The notes beneath the pieces are model-generated. The model did not search any database and was not told the origin of the DNA. It saw nothing but the letters and a program-made list of their open reading frames with translations. From Actinobacillus sp. (GTDB lineage: Bacteria; Pseudomonadota; Gammaproteobacteria; Enterobacterales; Pasteurellaceae): 64,000 nucleotides of DNA. The position numbers and the translations under genes are program-made. This document shows positions 46,781-60,787 of this stretch, piece after piece. How positions within the stretch are numbered: the stretch's first letter is position 1; the number at the start of each line of letters is the position of its first letter. The stretch spans positions 25,075 through 89,074 of the forward strand of contig JAHHQY010000002.1 in NCBI GenBank assembly GCA_020026115.1. Reading direction: 5' to 3'.

Positions 46781-47881
46781 TTAGTTCGTTGAAACTTGCT
46801 GTAAATATTCTTGTTCGGCTTGTGCATCAAAATCTTTTTGTTGCTCCGTTAATAAAATACCGTTTAAATCTTTTGCTAAGGCTTTTGCTGTACTGATCAT
46901 CATACGCAAGTTAGCTTCGCTTGAACCATAATTTGCCGGTAATTGCATAAACAAGACAACACCAAAGGTGCGGAATTCTTCCATTTTTTCTGGCTCAAAA
47001 GTGCCCGGATTTTCCAAATTCGCCAAACTAAATAATACTGGTGCTTTAGCACTAAATTCACTATGGCGATGATAAATCGCTTTATCGCCAAAGAGCATAC
47101 CTTCTTTTTCTAAGGCTTTCGCCAATTCTTCCCCTTGGAAATCTTGCTCTTCTGGCGCGACTAAATAAAGCATCACAACTTTGCTTGCTTGTTCAGTGCT
47201 TGCGCTCGCTTCGCTTGCGTCGTTATTTTTGGCCTCTTGCGCAGGCGTGCTTTCTTCTGCATCCTTTTGTGCGTTGGCCAAACCTTCAGACTCTTTTTTC
47301 GGCGCGAGTGTTTTTTTATCTCTTGGCATCTCATAAGATACAGACATTTTTTCCACAACTTTTTCTTCTGAAGGTCGATCCATTGGATAAATGACGGGTT
47401 CCGAAGGCTCTTCTTTGTTAAGGTTTTCTTTCACTTTGTGAATTCTTTCTTTATTTTCGCGTCCTTTACTCGCTTGCAATAATTGCTCACGAATGGCCGG
47501 CGAATGCACATCTAAGCCTTCATCTAAATCAATGCTTTTTTCAATTTCTTCAATGGTCAGGCTATAAACATCGCGATCTCGCAAGCTAATTTTAATATGG
47601 CTGACTTCAGCATCGGCAACCTCTACTGGCGCTGTATGATTTTGCGCAGGAAACGTGACTTCTTCTAGTGGTAATTCTTCTTTTCTTACCACCGTTTCTA
47701 AAGGCGCTTCTGGCGCTAAAGCCATTTTTTCAGTAGGCGTATTTAAAGGCGCCTCTTTACTCGATGGTTTTTCATTTTTGAAAATTTTTGATTTATTTTG
47801 TTTATTTGACCAAACGCCATGAACAACTAATACAACTAAGGCTAAAGCGCCTAATAAAATAAGAACGGTATTGAGATCCAT
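46781..47881 (-). CDS. zipA: Cell division protein ZipA
   Basis: ZipA anchors FtsZ to the inner membrane at the division site. The 366-residue protein has a short periplasmic N-terminus and membrane anchor (MDLNTVLILLGALALVVLVV), a long acidic/Ser/Lys-rich disordered linker, and a C-terminal FtsZ-binding domain from about residue 235 (VVMLYLVAPEEQDFQGEELA onward, with ANYGSSEANLRMMISTAKAL). The start at 47881 has AGGAG upstream; a longer frame starting at 47986 would put 35 residues before the anchor and was rejected. An exact uptake-like motif encodes LAPKK in the linker. Confidence 0.92.
   Translation of the reverse strand: MDLNTVLILLGALALVVLVVHGVWSNKQNKSKIFKNEKPSSKEAPLNTPTEKMALAPEAPLETVVRKEELPLEEVTFPAQNHTAPVEVADAEVSHIKISLRDRDVYSLTIEEIEKSIDLDEGLDVHSPAIREQLLQASKGRENKERIHKVKENLNKEEPSEPVIYPMDRPSEEKVVEKMSVSYEMPRDKKTLAPKKESEGLANAQKDAEESTPAQEAKNNDASEASASTEQASKVVMLYLVAPEEQDFQGEELAKALEKEGMLFGDKAIYHRHSEFSAKAPVLFSLANLENPGTFEPEKMEEFRTFGVVLFMQLPANYGSSEANLRMMISTAKALAKDLNGILLTEQQKDFDAQAEQEYLQQVSTN
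47298..47308 (-). repeat. Uptake-like motif, exact copy, inside the zipA linker
   Basis: Minus-strand CTCGCGCCGAA in frame as TLAPKKE, in the disordered linker. Confidence 0.85.
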
Positions 47882-48058
47882 TGAAAACTCCTGCATGCTC
47901 TGCACCCTCATTTTTGCGAACAAAATTGCGCGTAGCTTACCATATTTTCCGCTTACACACTTAAATTTTATCGCAAGCTTCGGCAATCTACGGCTTTTTG
48001 TTTTATTTATAATCTCATTAAGGTATGCTTACTTTTTTTATTATTACGGAAGAAAAAA

Positions 48059-48814
48059 ATGCCTATTCTACAACAAATTCAACAAGGATTTTTTTATTTT
48101 AAAGCAGGTTGGCAATTGATTGCACAAGGGAATTTGCGCCGTTTTGTCATTATTCCTGTTTTACTGAATATTCTCCTACTTTCTGGCTTATTTTATGTTT
48201 TTGTGCATCAAATTGACGCGCAAATTCAATCTTTAATGCATGTTATCCCAACTTGGTTAAGTTGGCTTAGTGGCCTTTTTTACTTCGTCGCTATCGCCTT
48301 AATTTTATTGGTCTATTATTTTACCTTTAATACGCTTTCAGGCTTTATTGCCGCCCCTTTTAATGGTCTTCTTGCGGAAAAGGTCGAACAAATGCTAACA
48401 GGTGTGGCGGGAAATGATGATGGGATTTGGGCTTTAATTCATGATATTCCACGCACTATGCAACGTGAGTGGGTTAAAGTTGTTTATCTCGTACCGCGTA
48501 TTTTGGCTTTATTTTTACTTGGGTTTGTACCTGTTTTAGGGCAGTTTGTAGTGCCTTTACTCATATTCCTTTTTAATTCATGGTCACAAGCTGTGCAATA
48601 TTGCGATTACCCTTTTGATAATCACAAAGTGTCTTTCCCAAATATGAAGAGCGCATTAAAAACTCAGCCTTATATGAATTTAACTTTTGGCGCATTAGTG
48701 ATGCTTTGCACTTTTATCCCCTTTATTAACTTTGTCATTATTCCTGTGGCGACTTGTGGGGCAACGCAAATGTGGGTGGAAAATTACCGTAGCCAATTTA
48801 TTAAAAAAGCTTAA
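48059..48814 (+). CDS. cysZ: Sulfate transporter CysZ
   Basis: CysZ is an inner-membrane sulphate permease feeding cysteine synthesis. The 251-residue protein has several hydrophobic stretches, with the family segments RRFVIIPVLLNILLLSGLF, TFNTLSGFIAAPFNGLLAEK and VPVLGQFVVPLLIF. It is divergent from zipA, as in H. influenzae and E. coli. cysK, its partner in the pathway and its usual neighbour, is 11 kb away here, beyond the atp operon and oriC. Confidence 0.93.
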   Translation: MPILQQIQQGFFYFKAGWQLIAQGNLRRFVIIPVLLNILLLSGLFYVFVHQIDAQIQSLMHVIPTWLSWLSGLFYFVAIALILLVYYFTFNTLSGFIAAPFNGLLAEKVEQMLTGVAGNDDGIWALIHDIPRTMQREWVKVVYLVPRILALFLLGFVPVLGQFVVPLLIFLFNSWSQAVQYCDYPFDNHKVSFPNMKSALKTQPYMNLTFGALVMLCTFIPFINFVIIPVATCGATQMWVENYRSQFIKKA

Positions 48815-48845
48815 TCGAGTATTAAGAGAGAATTTTAAATAAAAA

Positions 48846-48871
48846 AAATCCCACAACGTCTTGTGGGATTT
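48846..48871. terminator. Bidirectional terminator between cysZ and atpC
   Basis: AAATCCCACAA (48846-48856) and TTGTGGGATTT (48861-48871) with a CGTC loop, flanked by A- and T-runs. It ends both cysZ and the long atp operon. Confidence 0.9.
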
Positions 48872-48883
48872 TTATTTTTCATT

Positions 48884-49306
48884 TTAACGTTTACGAATCA
48901 ATTTTTCTGTTAACTCATAAGCGCGTAATTTCGCAATTTCTTGAGTAAGTTTAACCATCATTAAATCGTAATTTTCTGCTGTCATGCTCGTAATATTTTC
49001 TTCGGCACGACGTTTTGCTTCTAAAATACGTTCACGATCTAACTCTTCACCACGAATTGCCACATCTGCTAAAACAATAACCATTTTAGGCTGAACTTCT
49101 AAAAAGCCACCTGAAACGTAAATTACTTCATTGCTTCCATCTTCAAGGGTAATTTTTACAATCCCTGGCTTAATTGCTGTTAGCAACGGCGTGTGGCCTG
49201 GTAAAATACCAAGTTCACCTTCTGTACCAGATGCTTGAATGGATTTTACTTCCCCTTCAAAAATTTGCTCTTCCGCACTTACGACGGTTAATTTTAATGT
49301 TGCCAT
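48884..49306 (-). CDS. atpC: ATP synthase epsilon subunit
   Basis: The epsilon subunit of the F1 central stalk, which rotates with gamma and can inhibit ATP hydrolysis. The 140 residues give the N-terminal beta-sandwich ([40 protein letters not shown]) and a C-terminal helical hairpin. The start MATLKLTVV at 49306 has AGGAG upstream. Last gene of atpIBEFHAGDC. Confidence 0.96.
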   Translation of the reverse strand: MATLKLTVVSAEEQIFEGEVKSIQASGTEGELGILPGHTPLLTAIKPGIVKITLEDGSNEVIYVSGGFLEVQPKMVIVLADVAIRGEELDRERILEAKRRAEENITSMTAENYDLMMVKLTQEIAKLRAYELTEKLIRKR

Positions 49307-49348
49307 GTTTTTCTCCTTCAAGTTGTTTGGTTGTCAATCTTGAAGCGA

Positions 49349-51612
<2,264 letters not shown>

Positions 51613-51624
51613 TTTATTTCTCCA

Positions 51625-53166
51625 TTACCATGAGCTATTGGTTTTAAAATTATCTAAAATGTCTTTTAATGATGCTTTAATTTCATCATTGTAATCGCCA
51701 GTTTTAGTTAATTCTGCCATAAAGTCTGCATGATTATGGTTTGCATAATCTAACAATGCGGCATCAAAGGCACCAATGCGATCAAGTTCCACATCATCTA
51801 AATAACCGAATTCAACAGCAAACAATTCCAATGCTTGTTCCGCTACGCTAAGTGGCGAGTATTGTTTTTGTTTCAATAATTCTGTTACTTTTTGACCATG
51901 AGAAAGTTGTTTACGAGTTGATTCATCTAAATCTGATGCAAACTGCGCAAATGCGGCTAATTCACGATACTGAGCCAATGCAGTACGAATACCACCTGCT
52001 AATTTTTTAATGACTTTGGTTTGTGCTGCACCACCTACACGAGATACGGAAATCCCTGGGTTAACCGCAGGACGAATACCCGCATTAAACAAGTTAGATT
52101 CTAAGAAAATCTGACCATCAGTAATAGAAATTACGTTTGTCGGTACGAAAGCAGAAACGTCACCCGCTTGAGTTTCAATAATTGGTAACGCTGTTAAAGA
52201 ACCTGTTTTACCTTTTACTTTGCCTTCAGTGAAACGTTCTACATAATCTACGTTTACGCGTGATGCACGTTCTAATAAACGAGAATGTAAGTAGAAAACA
52301 TCCCCTGGGAATGCTTCACGACCTGGTGGACGACGTAATAATAATGAAATTTGACGATAAGCTACGGCTTGTTTTGATAAATCATCATACACGATTAAAG
52401 CATCTTCACCGCGATCACGGAAATATTCACCCATTGCACAACCTGCATAAGGGGCTAAATATTGTAATGCTGCAGAGTCAGAAGCTGTCGCAACAACAAC
52501 AATCGTATTTTTTAATGCGCCATGCTCTTCTAATTTACGTACAACGTTTGCGATAGTTGAGGCTTTTTGCCCAACCGCAACGTAAATACATTTAATGCCT
52601 GAATCACGTTGGTTAATGATAGCATCGATGGCTAAAGCTGTTTTACCTGTTTGACGGTCACCGATAATTAACTCACGTTGTCCACGACCAATTGGCACCA
52701 TCGCATCCACTGCTTTATAACCAGTTTGTACTGGTTGATCAACAGATTGACGTTCAATTACACCTGGTGCAATCACTTCTACTGGAGAGAAACCATCGTT
52801 TTCAATTTCGCCTTTACCATCAATTGGTTGACCTAGTGTATTAACTACGCGACCTAGTAAACCATTACCTACTGGTACTTCAAGAATACGGCCAGTACAT
52901 TTTACTTCCATCCCTTCCGCTAATTCAGTGTAAGGTCCCATTACTACGGCACCTACTGAATCACGTTCAAGGTTTAATGCCATCGCGTAACTTCCGGTTG
53001 GTAATGCAATCATTTCCCCTTGCATGACTTCAGTTAAGCCATGAATACGAATAATCCCATCACATACAGAAACGATTGTCCCTGTATTTTGGGCTTCGCT
53101 TGCGACTTTAAAATTCGCAATGCGTTTTTTAATCAATTCACTAATTTCAGTTGAATTTAGTTGCAT
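51625..53166 (-). CDS. atpA: ATP synthase alpha subunit
   Basis: The non-catalytic nucleotide-binding F1 subunit. The 513-residue protein has Walker A GDRQTGKT, the [20 protein letters not shown] region, and the family signature [13 protein letters not shown]. It lies 12 bases after atpH on the same transcript. Confidence 0.98.
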   Translation of the reverse strand: MQLNSTEISELIKKRIANFKVASEAQNTGTIVSVCDGIIRIHGLTEVMQGEMIALPTGSYAMALNLERDSVGAVVMGPYTELAEGMEVKCTGRILEVPVGNGLLGRVVNTLGQPIDGKGEIENDGFSPVEVIAPGVIERQSVDQPVQTGYKAVDAMVPIGRGQRELIIGDRQTGKTALAIDAIINQRDSGIKCIYVAVGQKASTIANVVRKLEEHGALKNTIVVVATASDSAALQYLAPYAGCAMGEYFRDRGEDALIVYDDLSKQAVAYRQISLLLRRPPGREAFPGDVFYLHSRLLERASRVNVDYVERFTEGKVKGKTGSLTALPIIETQAGDVSAFVPTNVISITDGQIFLESNLFNAGIRPAVNPGISVSRVGGAAQTKVIKKLAGGIRTALAQYRELAAFAQFASDLDESTRKQLSHGQKVTELLKQKQYSPLSVAEQALELFAVEFGYLDDVELDRIGAFDAALLDYANHNHADFMAELTKTGDYNDEIKASLKDILDNFKTNSSW

Positions 53167-53178
53167 CTTCTATTCCTC

Positions 53179-53727
53179 TTACAATTGTAGCTCACTGGCT
53201 AAACGTTGTAATTGACCTCGGCTACTGCCATCAATTACAAAATCATCCGTACGGATAATTAACCCTGCAATCAGGGACTCATCCACGCTACAATTCAAAT
53301 TAACTTTTCGAGCAAGTCTTTTTTCCATTGCTTTCGCAATTTTTTGTTGCTGAGCTTTTGTTAACGTTAAAGCGGAAGTTACAGAAACTTCAGCAATTGA
53401 ACGATAATCTTCAACGTAACGTTGGTATTCGGTAAACACCGTTGGTAACACAATTAAACGTTGATTTTCAGCCATTAAACGAACAAGATTTTGCCCATAT
53501 TGATCTAGTTGTTCGCCACAAAGTGAAATGATTTCCTCAGCAAGTTTTTCTGCTGAATTGGCGCTATAAAGAAATGCTTGAATTTTTTCATTTTCAATTA
53601 GCTGTGCTAAAAAATCCAACATTTCGGCCCATTTATCTACCGCATTTTTATCTACGGCAGATTGTTCTACGGCGAAATCAAATACGGCTTTGGCATAAGG
53701 GCGAGCTATGGTAGTTAAATCTGACAT
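53179..53727 (-). CDS. atpH: ATP synthase delta subunit
   Basis: The delta subunit, part of the peripheral stalk that holds F1 still. The 182-residue protein starts [19 protein letters not shown], as in relatives, and ends with the conserved [17 protein letters not shown]. An ATG at 53754 would overlap atpF and add nine residues; the 53727 start has AAGG upstream and fits the family. Confidence 0.96.
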   Translation of the reverse strand: MSDLTTIARPYAKAVFDFAVEQSAVDKNAVDKWAEMLDFLAQLIENEKIQAFLYSANSAEKLAEEIISLCGEQLDQYGQNLVRLMAENQRLIVLPTVFTEYQRYVEDYRSIAEVSVTSALTLTKAQQQKIAKAMEKRLARKVNLNCSVDESLIAGLIIRTDDFVIDGSSRGQLQRLASELQL

Positions 53728-53740
53728 AAGCCCTTCCTTC

Positions 53741-54211
53741 CTATAAATCCGCAACTAGTTTATCAATAATTTCATTGTTCGCCGCTTTATCAATAGAATG
53801 ACCAACAATTTTTTCTGCGCCCGCAATTGCTAATGAAGCCACTTGAACACGTAATTCTTCTTGTACGCGTTTGCGTTCACTTTCCACTTCAGCATAGCCT
53901 TGATTGATAATCTTCGCTTTTTCTGCTTCCGCTTCTGCTTTTGCTTCATCTAAAATTTCATTGCGGCGTTTATTCGCTAAATCCACAATTTCTTGTGCTT
54001 TCGCTTTCGCTTTGCTTAATTCTTGCTCCACGATTTCTTTGGTATCAGCTTGCTCTTGCTTTGCTTTTTCTGCAGATGCTAATGCATCAGCGATAGAACG
54101 TTGACGTTCTTCCAACGCATTAATAATAGGTGGCCATACGAATTTCATACAGAACCACACAAAAATTGCAAAAGCAATTAACTGACCAATTAATGTTGCA
54201 TTAATATTCAC
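53741..54211 (-). CDS. atpF: ATP synthase b subunit
   Basis: The b subunit of the peripheral stalk. One N-terminal membrane helix ([20 protein letters not shown]) is followed by a long charged Ala/Glu/Lys-rich coiled coil. 156 residues, the same as E. coli. Confidence 0.97.
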   Translation of the reverse strand: MNINATLIGQLIAFAIFVWFCMKFVWPPIINALEERQRSIADALASAEKAKQEQADTKEIVEQELSKAKAKAQEIVDLANKRRNEILDEAKAEAEAEKAKIINQGYAEVESERKRVQEELRVQVASLAIAGAEKIVGHSIDKAANNEIIDKLVADL

Positions 54212-54281
54212 AACGCCTCCTCAATAATGTCTTTTCTTTAAAAATAAAAAGCCGTTTGGCTTTTTAACGGAATAGAGACAA

Positions 54282-55784
<1,503 letters not shown>

Positions 55785-55850
55785 TAAAACTTTATTTTTG
55801 TTTATTTAGGCTAAATTCCGCCGTAGTATAAACGTTTTAACTATTTAAGA

Positions 55851-56489
55851 CTAACGATTTTTTAGCAAAATGAGATGTCGATCACCTATTAATTGCGGAA
55901 TTTCCAATTTAATCTGTTTCTCTAAAACAATATTCTCATTTAATTGCGCAATTTCTTCTGGATGATACTGCCCTTTTAGTGCGTAATAACGCCCATTTTC
56001 TTTTGGCAAATGATGACACCATTGGGTCATATCCGCCAAAGAGGCAAAGGCTCGACTTAATACGCCATCAAATTTTTCGCCAGGTTGATATTCTTCTACC
56101 CGGCTTAAAACCGGGGTCACATTTTTTAAACCTAACTCTCGTACCGCATTACGAATAAATTGAATTCGCTTGCCTAAACTGTCTAATAAAACAAATTGTT
56201 TATCTGGATTTACAATAGCTAAAGGCAGGCCAGGTAAACCTGGGCCTGTTCCTACATCAATAAAGCGTTCACCTTGCAAATACGGATTGACACTTAAGCT
56301 ATCTAAAATATGTTTCACCAACATTTCTTCAGGATCGCGCACGGCCGTTAAGTTATAGGCTTTATTCCATTTATGTAATAAACAAACAAGCTTAATCAGC
56401 TGTGCTTGTTGATCTTCTAAAATAGTCTTCGCACCGAAATTTTGAATAGCTGAAAATTTTGCGCTAAGTTGTTGTTCCAATGCTGTCAT
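55851..56489 (-). CDS. rsmG: 16S rRNA (guanine-527-N7)-methyltransferase
   Basis: RsmG (GidB) methylates G527 of 16S rRNA. The 212-residue protein has [21 protein letters not shown], the SAM site [17 protein letters not shown], and RAFASLADM. Its ATG follows the mnmG stop immediately (TAAATG), so the two are cotranscribed. A degenerate uptake-like motif at 56428-56438 encodes NFGAK. Confidence 0.96.
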   Translation of the reverse strand: MTALEQQLSAKFSAIQNFGAKTILEDQQAQLIKLVCLLHKWNKAYNLTAVRDPEEMLVKHILDSLSVNPYLQGERFIDVGTGPGLPGLPLAIVNPDKQFVLLDSLGKRIQFIRNAVRELGLKNVTPVLSRVEEYQPGEKFDGVLSRAFASLADMTQWCHHLPKENGRYYALKGQYHPEEIAQLNENIVLEKQIKLEIPQLIGDRHLILLKNR

Positions 56490-58379
56490 TTATGCCCCAC
56501 GCTTTAACATGCCTTGTTTTTTTAAATTAACCAATAAAATCGAAATGGCCGCAGGTGTTACCCCAGAAATTCGGCTCGCCTGTCCAATCGAAACTGGGCG
56601 ATGTTGCTCTAACTTCAATCGCACTTCATTTGATAAACCAGATACTTTGCTGTAATCAAATTCAGCTGGAATTTCTGTATTTTCATGACGTTTTTGGCGT
56701 TCAATTTCTTCTTGTTGATGTTCGATATAGCCTTGATATTTCACCATAATTTCAACTTGATCCGCCACTTCTTTGTCTTCTACAGCTGGCGCAAAGAACG
56801 CTAATTTCGTCAATGTTTCATAACTCATTTCAGGGCGACGTAATAAATCTTCCCCACTTGCTTCGCGAGTTAATGGGCTATTTAACACATTGTTTGTTTC
56901 CGCTAAATGTTCAGAGCGCGGATGTAACCAAGTTTGACGTAAACGTTGTCTTTCACGTTCAATCGCTTCCATTTTTTGATTAAATCGCGCCCAACGTGCA
57001 TCATCAATCAAACCGAACTCGTGAGCAATCGGCGTTAAACGACTATCCGCATTATCTTCACGTAAGATTAAACGATATTCGGCGCGAGAGGTGAATAAGC
57101 GGTAAGGTTCTTTCGTTCCTAAGGTGCAAAGGTCATCGACTAAAACCCCTAAATAGGCTTGATCACGGCGTGGATACCATTGATCTTTTTCTTGCACATA
57201 ACGTCCTGCGTTAATCCCGGCCAATAAGCCTTGTGCAGCAGCTTCTTCATAACCTGTTGTGCCGTTAATTTGACCGGCAAAAAATAAACCTTGAATTGAT
57301 TTTGTTTCTAACGTTGGTTTTAAATCACGCGGGTCGAAATAATCATATTCAATGGCATAACCTGGTTTAATAATGCGCGCATTTTCCAGCCCTTTCATGG
57401 AATGTACAATTTGCATTTGCACATCAAATGGCAAACTGGTTGAAATACCATTTGGATAAATTTCGTTGGTTGTTAAACCTTCTGGCTCTAAATAAATTTG
57501 ATGAGAATTACGTTCCGAAAAACGCACAACTTTATCTTCAATGGATGGGCAATAACGAGGGCCTACGCCTTCAATAATACCGGCAAACATTGGGCTTCGA
57601 TCTAAATTTGCACGAATGACATTATGGGTTTGCTCATTGGTGTGCGTGATATAGCAAGGAATTTGACGTGGATGTTGGCTCGCATTTCCCATAAAAGAAA
57701 AAACCGGCGGTACAGCGTCGCCATGTTGCTCTGCTAATACGGAAAAATCAATGGTACGAGCATCTAAACGCGGAGGTGTGCCTGTTTTCAAACGATCTAC
57801 TCGGAAATTATAGCTACGTAATTTCTCAGCTAAACTTTGTGCCGCAGGATCACCTAAACGACCACCTGAATAATTTTCTAAACCAATATGAATTTTACCT
57901 GCTAAAAAAGTTCCCGCTGTTAAAACGATCGTTTTAGCACGGAATTTTAAACCCATTTTCGTCGCAACGCCTGTTACGCGCTGGCCTTCTAATAAAATAT
58001 CGGTGACTTCTTGCTGAAAGATGTCTAAGTTTTCTTGATTCTCTAAAGCCATGCGAACCGCTTGGCGGTAAAGTACGCGATCTGCTTGTGCGCGAGTTGC
58101 GCGTACCGCTGGGCCTTTACTGCTATTTAAAGTGCGAAATTGGATCCCAGCTTTATCGGTTGCTGTTGCCATGAGTCCGCCCATAGCATCAATTTCTTTC
58201 ACCAAATGCCCTTTGCCGATCCCGCCAATCGCTGGGTTGCAAGACATTTGCCCTAAAGTATCTACGTTATGCGTAAGTAATAATGTTTTTAATCCCATTC
58301 TTGCTGGTGCAAGTGCTGCTTCAGTCCCAGCATGACCGCCACCAATTACGATGACATCATAATTTTCCGTATAGAACAT
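56490..58379 (-). CDS. mnmG: tRNA uridine-34 carboxymethylaminomethyl modification enzyme MnmG
   Basis: MnmG (GidA), with MnmE, adds carboxymethylaminomethyl to U34 of certain tRNAs using FAD and a folate carbon. The 629-residue protein matches E. coli in length. It has the FAD motif [33 protein letters not shown] and [16 protein letters not shown]. The start at 58379 (MFYTENYDV) has GAAGG upstream; an ATG 12 bases earlier lacks a site. The conserved SRAEY is encoded by an exact uptake-like motif, so only synonymous choice could create it. It sits next to oriC, as in E. coli. Confidence 0.97.
   Translation of the reverse strand: MFYTENYDVIVIGGGHAGTEAALAPARMGLKTLLLTHNVDTLGQMSCNPAIGGIGKGHLVKEIDAMGGLMATATDKAGIQFRTLNSSKGPAVRATRAQADRVLYRQAVRMALENQENLDIFQQEVTDILLEGQRVTGVATKMGLKFRAKTIVLTAGTFLAGKIHIGLENYSGGRLGDPAAQSLAEKLRSYNFRVDRLKTGTPPRLDARTIDFSVLAEQHGDAVPPVFSFMGNASQHPRQIPCYITHTNEQTHNVIRANLDRSPMFAGIIEGVGPRYCPSIEDKVVRFSERNSHQIYLEPEGLTTNEIYPNGISTSLPFDVQMQIVHSMKGLENARIIKPGYAIEYDYFDPRDLKPTLETKSIQGLFFAGQINGTTGYEEAAAQGLLAGINAGRYVQEKDQWYPRRDQAYLGVLVDDLCTLGTKEPYRLFTSRAEYRLILREDNADSRLTPIAHEFGLIDDARWARFNQKMEAIERERQRLRQTWLHPRSEHLAETNNVLNSPLTREASGEDLLRRPEMSYETLTKLAFFAPAVEDKEVADQVEIMVKYQGYIEHQQEEIERQKRHENTEIPAEFDYSKVSGLSNEVRLKLEQHRPVSIGQASRISGVTPAAISILLVNLKKQGMLKRGA
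57078..57088 (-). repeat. Uptake-like motif, exact copy, inside mnmG
   Basis: Minus-strand CTCGCGCCGAA in frame as the conserved TSRAEY. Confidence 0.85.
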
Positions 58380-58449
58380 ATTCGCCTTCATTAATAAAAA
58401 ATTTAACGCGATATTTTAACCTAAATATGCGTGAATACCAACGAGAAAA

Positions 58450-58752
58450 TAAAAAGATCTTTTCTGTGAAAATGAGCTTAGATCGAGAAGATCACAAGCT
58501 AATTAAAATAAGATCTTTTTATAAGATCTTTTTATTATTTATATTATTAGATCATACTGATCTCTGTGGATAAGTCATTTTTTCTTTTTATTTTTAAGAT
58601 CTTATTTTGAAATTAACCTGTGAAGATCTCGCCTTTATACAGTGAAATAACTTGTGGGTAAATCGCTAACTTATCCACAAGATAAAGAAGGATAAAAAGT
58701 TATTCACGGGAAATAATGAGTTTTACCCACAAAAAAAGCCACTTATCCACAG
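58450..58752. other. oriC: Chromosomal replication origin oriC
   Basis: The 403-base gap between mioC and mnmG holds the marks of a gammaproteobacterial oriC in the E. coli position. Perfect DnaA boxes (TTATCCACA or complement) are at 58565-58573, 58671-58679 and 58743-58751. One-mismatch boxes (TTACCCACA) are at 58653-58661 and 58723-58731, and a relaxed box TTATTCACG is at 58700-58708. Nine GATC sites, the targets of Dam and SeqA, fall between 58456 and 58628. On the mnmG side is an AT-rich unwinding region with two GATCTTTTTATNA 13-mer-like repeats at 58512-58524 and 58525-58537. I see no gene here. Confidence 0.93.
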
Positions 58753-58782
58753 GATAAATGGCTTAAAAAAGAAACAAATTTT

Positions 58783-59232
58783 TTATGCTTTTAACGCTTT
58801 TGTGAAAGACGGCAACCAATTTTCTGCAGGTAAAATTGGATCTTCCATCTCTTTCATATCAATTTTTAATGCAGGACAAAGTTCTTTTGCTAAATGATTA
58901 CTAAGCGTGTGTCTTACGCGTTCAACGGCGTAGCAAAAAGTATCATAATCACTATTTCCTAATCCAATTACGGCAAATTTTAATTCAGGTAAGGTTGGAT
59001 TATGATCATAAATTTCCATAAAAAGTGGTTGCAAATTATCTGGTAATTCGCCTGCACCATGGGTAGAGGTGACCACTAACCAATGGGAATATTCTGCGAC
59101 ATCTTGTAATGTTGGCCCGTGGAAAATATCGTTTTCGATGCCTTGCTTGGCAAGTTGACTGGCGATTTCTTCCGCTAAATCTTCAGCGCCCCCAAGGGTG
59201 CTACCAGAAATAATACAAAGTGATTTTGTCAT
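58783..59232 (-). CDS. mioC: Flavodoxin-like protein MioC
   Basis: A 149-residue FMN-binding flavodoxin-like protein with the phosphate loop SGSTLGGAEDLAEE and VTSTHGAGELPDN. In E. coli it has a role in biotin synthase electron transfer, and its transcription runs into oriC. The same geometry is seen here: mioC reads toward the origin. Confidence 0.92.
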   Translation of the reverse strand: MTKSLCIISGSTLGGAEDLAEEIASQLAKQGIENDIFHGPTLQDVAEYSHWLVVTSTHGAGELPDNLQPLFMEIYDHNPTLPELKFAVIGLGNSDYDTFCYAVERVRHTLSNHLAKELCPALKIDMKEMEDPILPAENWLPSFTKALKA

Positions 59233-59263
59233 AATGTACCTTGTTGTCTTTTTAAGATAGAAA

Positions 59264-59288
59264 AAAAGCTTAGAAAATCTAAGCTTTT
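59264..59288 (-). terminator. Terminator of zapB
   Basis: AAAAGCTTAGA (59264-59274) and TCTAAGCTTTT (59278-59288) with an AAA loop, 11 bases past the zapB stop. Confidence 0.85.
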
Positions 59289-59298
59289 AGAGAAAAAA

Positions 59299-59517
59299 TT
59301 AAACGTTATCAATACGACCAAGTAACGCACGTAAACGATCTTGGAAATTATTGTGTTCCGTTTTTAAGTTTTCATTTTCTTGATGTAACTGTTCTTTTTC
59401 TTGATTTAAAGATTGATTTTTTTCTTTCAATTCTTCAATTTCAAGTTGTAAAAGTTGAATAGTTTCAACAGCTTCTTTAATTTTACCTTCAAGTTGGTCT
59501 AAAATTTCAAAAGACAT
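59299..59517 (-). CDS. zapB: Cell division coiled-coil protein ZapB
   Basis: A 72-residue protein that is almost entirely one coiled coil, with leucines and isoleucines at heptad spacing (LEGKIKEAVETIQLLQLEIE). ZapB supports Z-ring assembly through ZapA. AAGGAAAG stands upstream of the ATG. The family call rests on size and the N-terminal pattern. Confidence 0.87.
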   Translation of the reverse strand: MSFEILDQLEGKIKEAVETIQLLQLEIEELKEKNQSLNQEKEQLHQENENLKTEHNNFQDRLRALLGRIDNV

Positions 59518-59629
59518 ATTCTTTCCTTAGTTAAGTGGTATGAATAAACGTGCTTATCATTTTACTCTACTTTTAATGAGTTTAACACTGAATTTATGCC
59601 GAATAGCTGAATCTCTAAATTTCAAATAA

Positions 59630-59640
59630 CTCGCGCCGAA
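59630..59640 (+). repeat. Uptake-like motif, exact copy, between zapB and cysK
   Basis: CTCGCGCCGAA followed by AAAATGGGCT, about 100 bases upstream of cysK. Confidence 0.85.
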
Positions 59641-59738
59641 AAAATGGGCTGAAATTTTTGCAATATTCATTGAAAGCCTAAAAAGGATCGTTAAAATATT
59701 CCCCATTAAAAAAAATAAAAAAAATGGAGTAGGAAAAA

Positions 59739-60692
59739 ATGATCTATTTAGATAATTCAGAAACCATCGGTAAAACGCCCTTAGTGCGTTTAAAACATTT
59801 TGGTCAAAATAATATTTTTGCCAAAATTGAATCACGGAACCCAAGTTTTAGCGTGAAATGTCGCGTAGGCGCTAATATGGTTTGGCAGGCAGAAAAAGAT
59901 GGCATTTTAACCCATGAAAAAGAAATTTTGGATGCAACCAGTGGCAATACAGGCGTTGCTTTAGCTTATGTTGCCGCAGCAAGAGGTTATAAAATTACCA
60001 TTACGATGCCAGCGAGTATGAGTGAAGAACGCAAGCGTTTGTTGCGCGGACTTGGGGTCAATTTAATTTTAACGGATGCTAAATTAGGCATGAACGGTGC
60101 GATTGCCAAGGCGGAAGAAATTTATCAAAGCCGACCAGATTATTACGTTATGTTAAAACAGTTTGAAAATCCGGCAAATCCAGCAATTCATCAAAAAACC
60201 ACTGGCCCTGAAATTTGGCAAGATTTAGATGGCAACGTTGATGTGATTGTGGCAGGGGTTGGAACGGGAGGAACCATTACAGGGATTACTCGTTACTTAA
60301 AGCAAGACCAAGGTAAAAAAGTCATTGCCGTAGCCGTAGAGCCTGCGGAATCACCGGTTATTCAACAAACGTTGAATGGGGAAGAATTAAAACCGAGTGC
60401 GCATAAAATTCAAGGTATTGGCGCAGGGTTTATTCCGAAAAATTTAGATTTAAGTTTAATTGATCGTGCCGAAAGCGTTACCAGTGCAGAAGCTATTATG
60501 ACAGCGCAACGACTAATGAAAGAAGAAGGAATTTTAGCGGGAATTTCTTCAGGAGCGGCTGTTTGTGTTGCAGACCGTCTTGCAAAGTTACCAGAATTTG
60601 CTCAGAAAAATATTGTGGTTATTTTACCTTCTGCGGCAGAGCGTTATTTAAGTACGGATTTATTTGCAGAATATGCAAGTGAAGCCCAATAA
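59739..60692 (+). CDS. cysK: Cysteine synthase A (O-acetylserine sulfhydrylase)
   Basis: CysK makes cysteine from O-acetylserine and sulphide with pyridoxal phosphate. The 317-residue protein carries the PLP-binding Lys in [32 protein letters not shown], and the phosphate loop [10 protein letters not shown]. The CRVGANM version supports CysK over CysM. It starts after a GGAGTAGGA site. Confidence 0.95.
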   Translation: MIYLDNSETIGKTPLVRLKHFGQNNIFAKIESRNPSFSVKCRVGANMVWQAEKDGILTHEKEILDATSGNTGVALAYVAAARGYKITITMPASMSEERKRLLRGLGVNLILTDAKLGMNGAIAKAEEIYQSRPDYYVMLKQFENPANPAIHQKTTGPEIWQDLDGNVDVIVAGVGTGGTITGITRYLKQDQGKKVIAVAVEPAESPVIQQTLNGEELKPSAHKIQGIGAGFIPKNLDLSLIDRAESVTSAEAIMTAQRLMKEEGILAGISSGAAVCVADRLAKLPEFAQKNIVVILPSAAERYLSTDLFAEYASEAQ

Positions 60693-60699
60693 AAAGAGA

Positions 60700-60710
60700 T
60701 TCGCGCCGAA
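60700..60710 (+). repeat. Uptake-like motif, one mismatch, after cysK
   Basis: TTCGCGCCGAA followed by AAATTTAC, 7 bases after the cysK stop. Confidence 0.75.
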
Positions 60711-60733
60711 AAATTTACTTTCCGCTTAAAAAT

Positions 60734-60758
60734 AAAGGCAACCTTTAAGGTTGCCTTT
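60734..60758. terminator. Bidirectional terminator between cysK and pckA
   Basis: AAAGGCAACC (60734-60743) and GGTTGCCTTT (60749-60758) with a 5-base loop. Confidence 0.85.
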
Positions 60759-60787
60759 TGTGAGCTTAATTCAGAAAAAAGATCGCA

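Noticed and set aside
47882..47986. Longer zipA starting at 47986
   Set aside because: It places 35 residues before the N-terminal membrane anchor; the AGGAG-preceded ATG at 47881 fits the family.
58392..58782. A small gene inside the mioC-mnmG gap
   Set aside because: No open frame with a ribosome binding site; DnaA boxes and GATC clusters explain the stretch as oriC.
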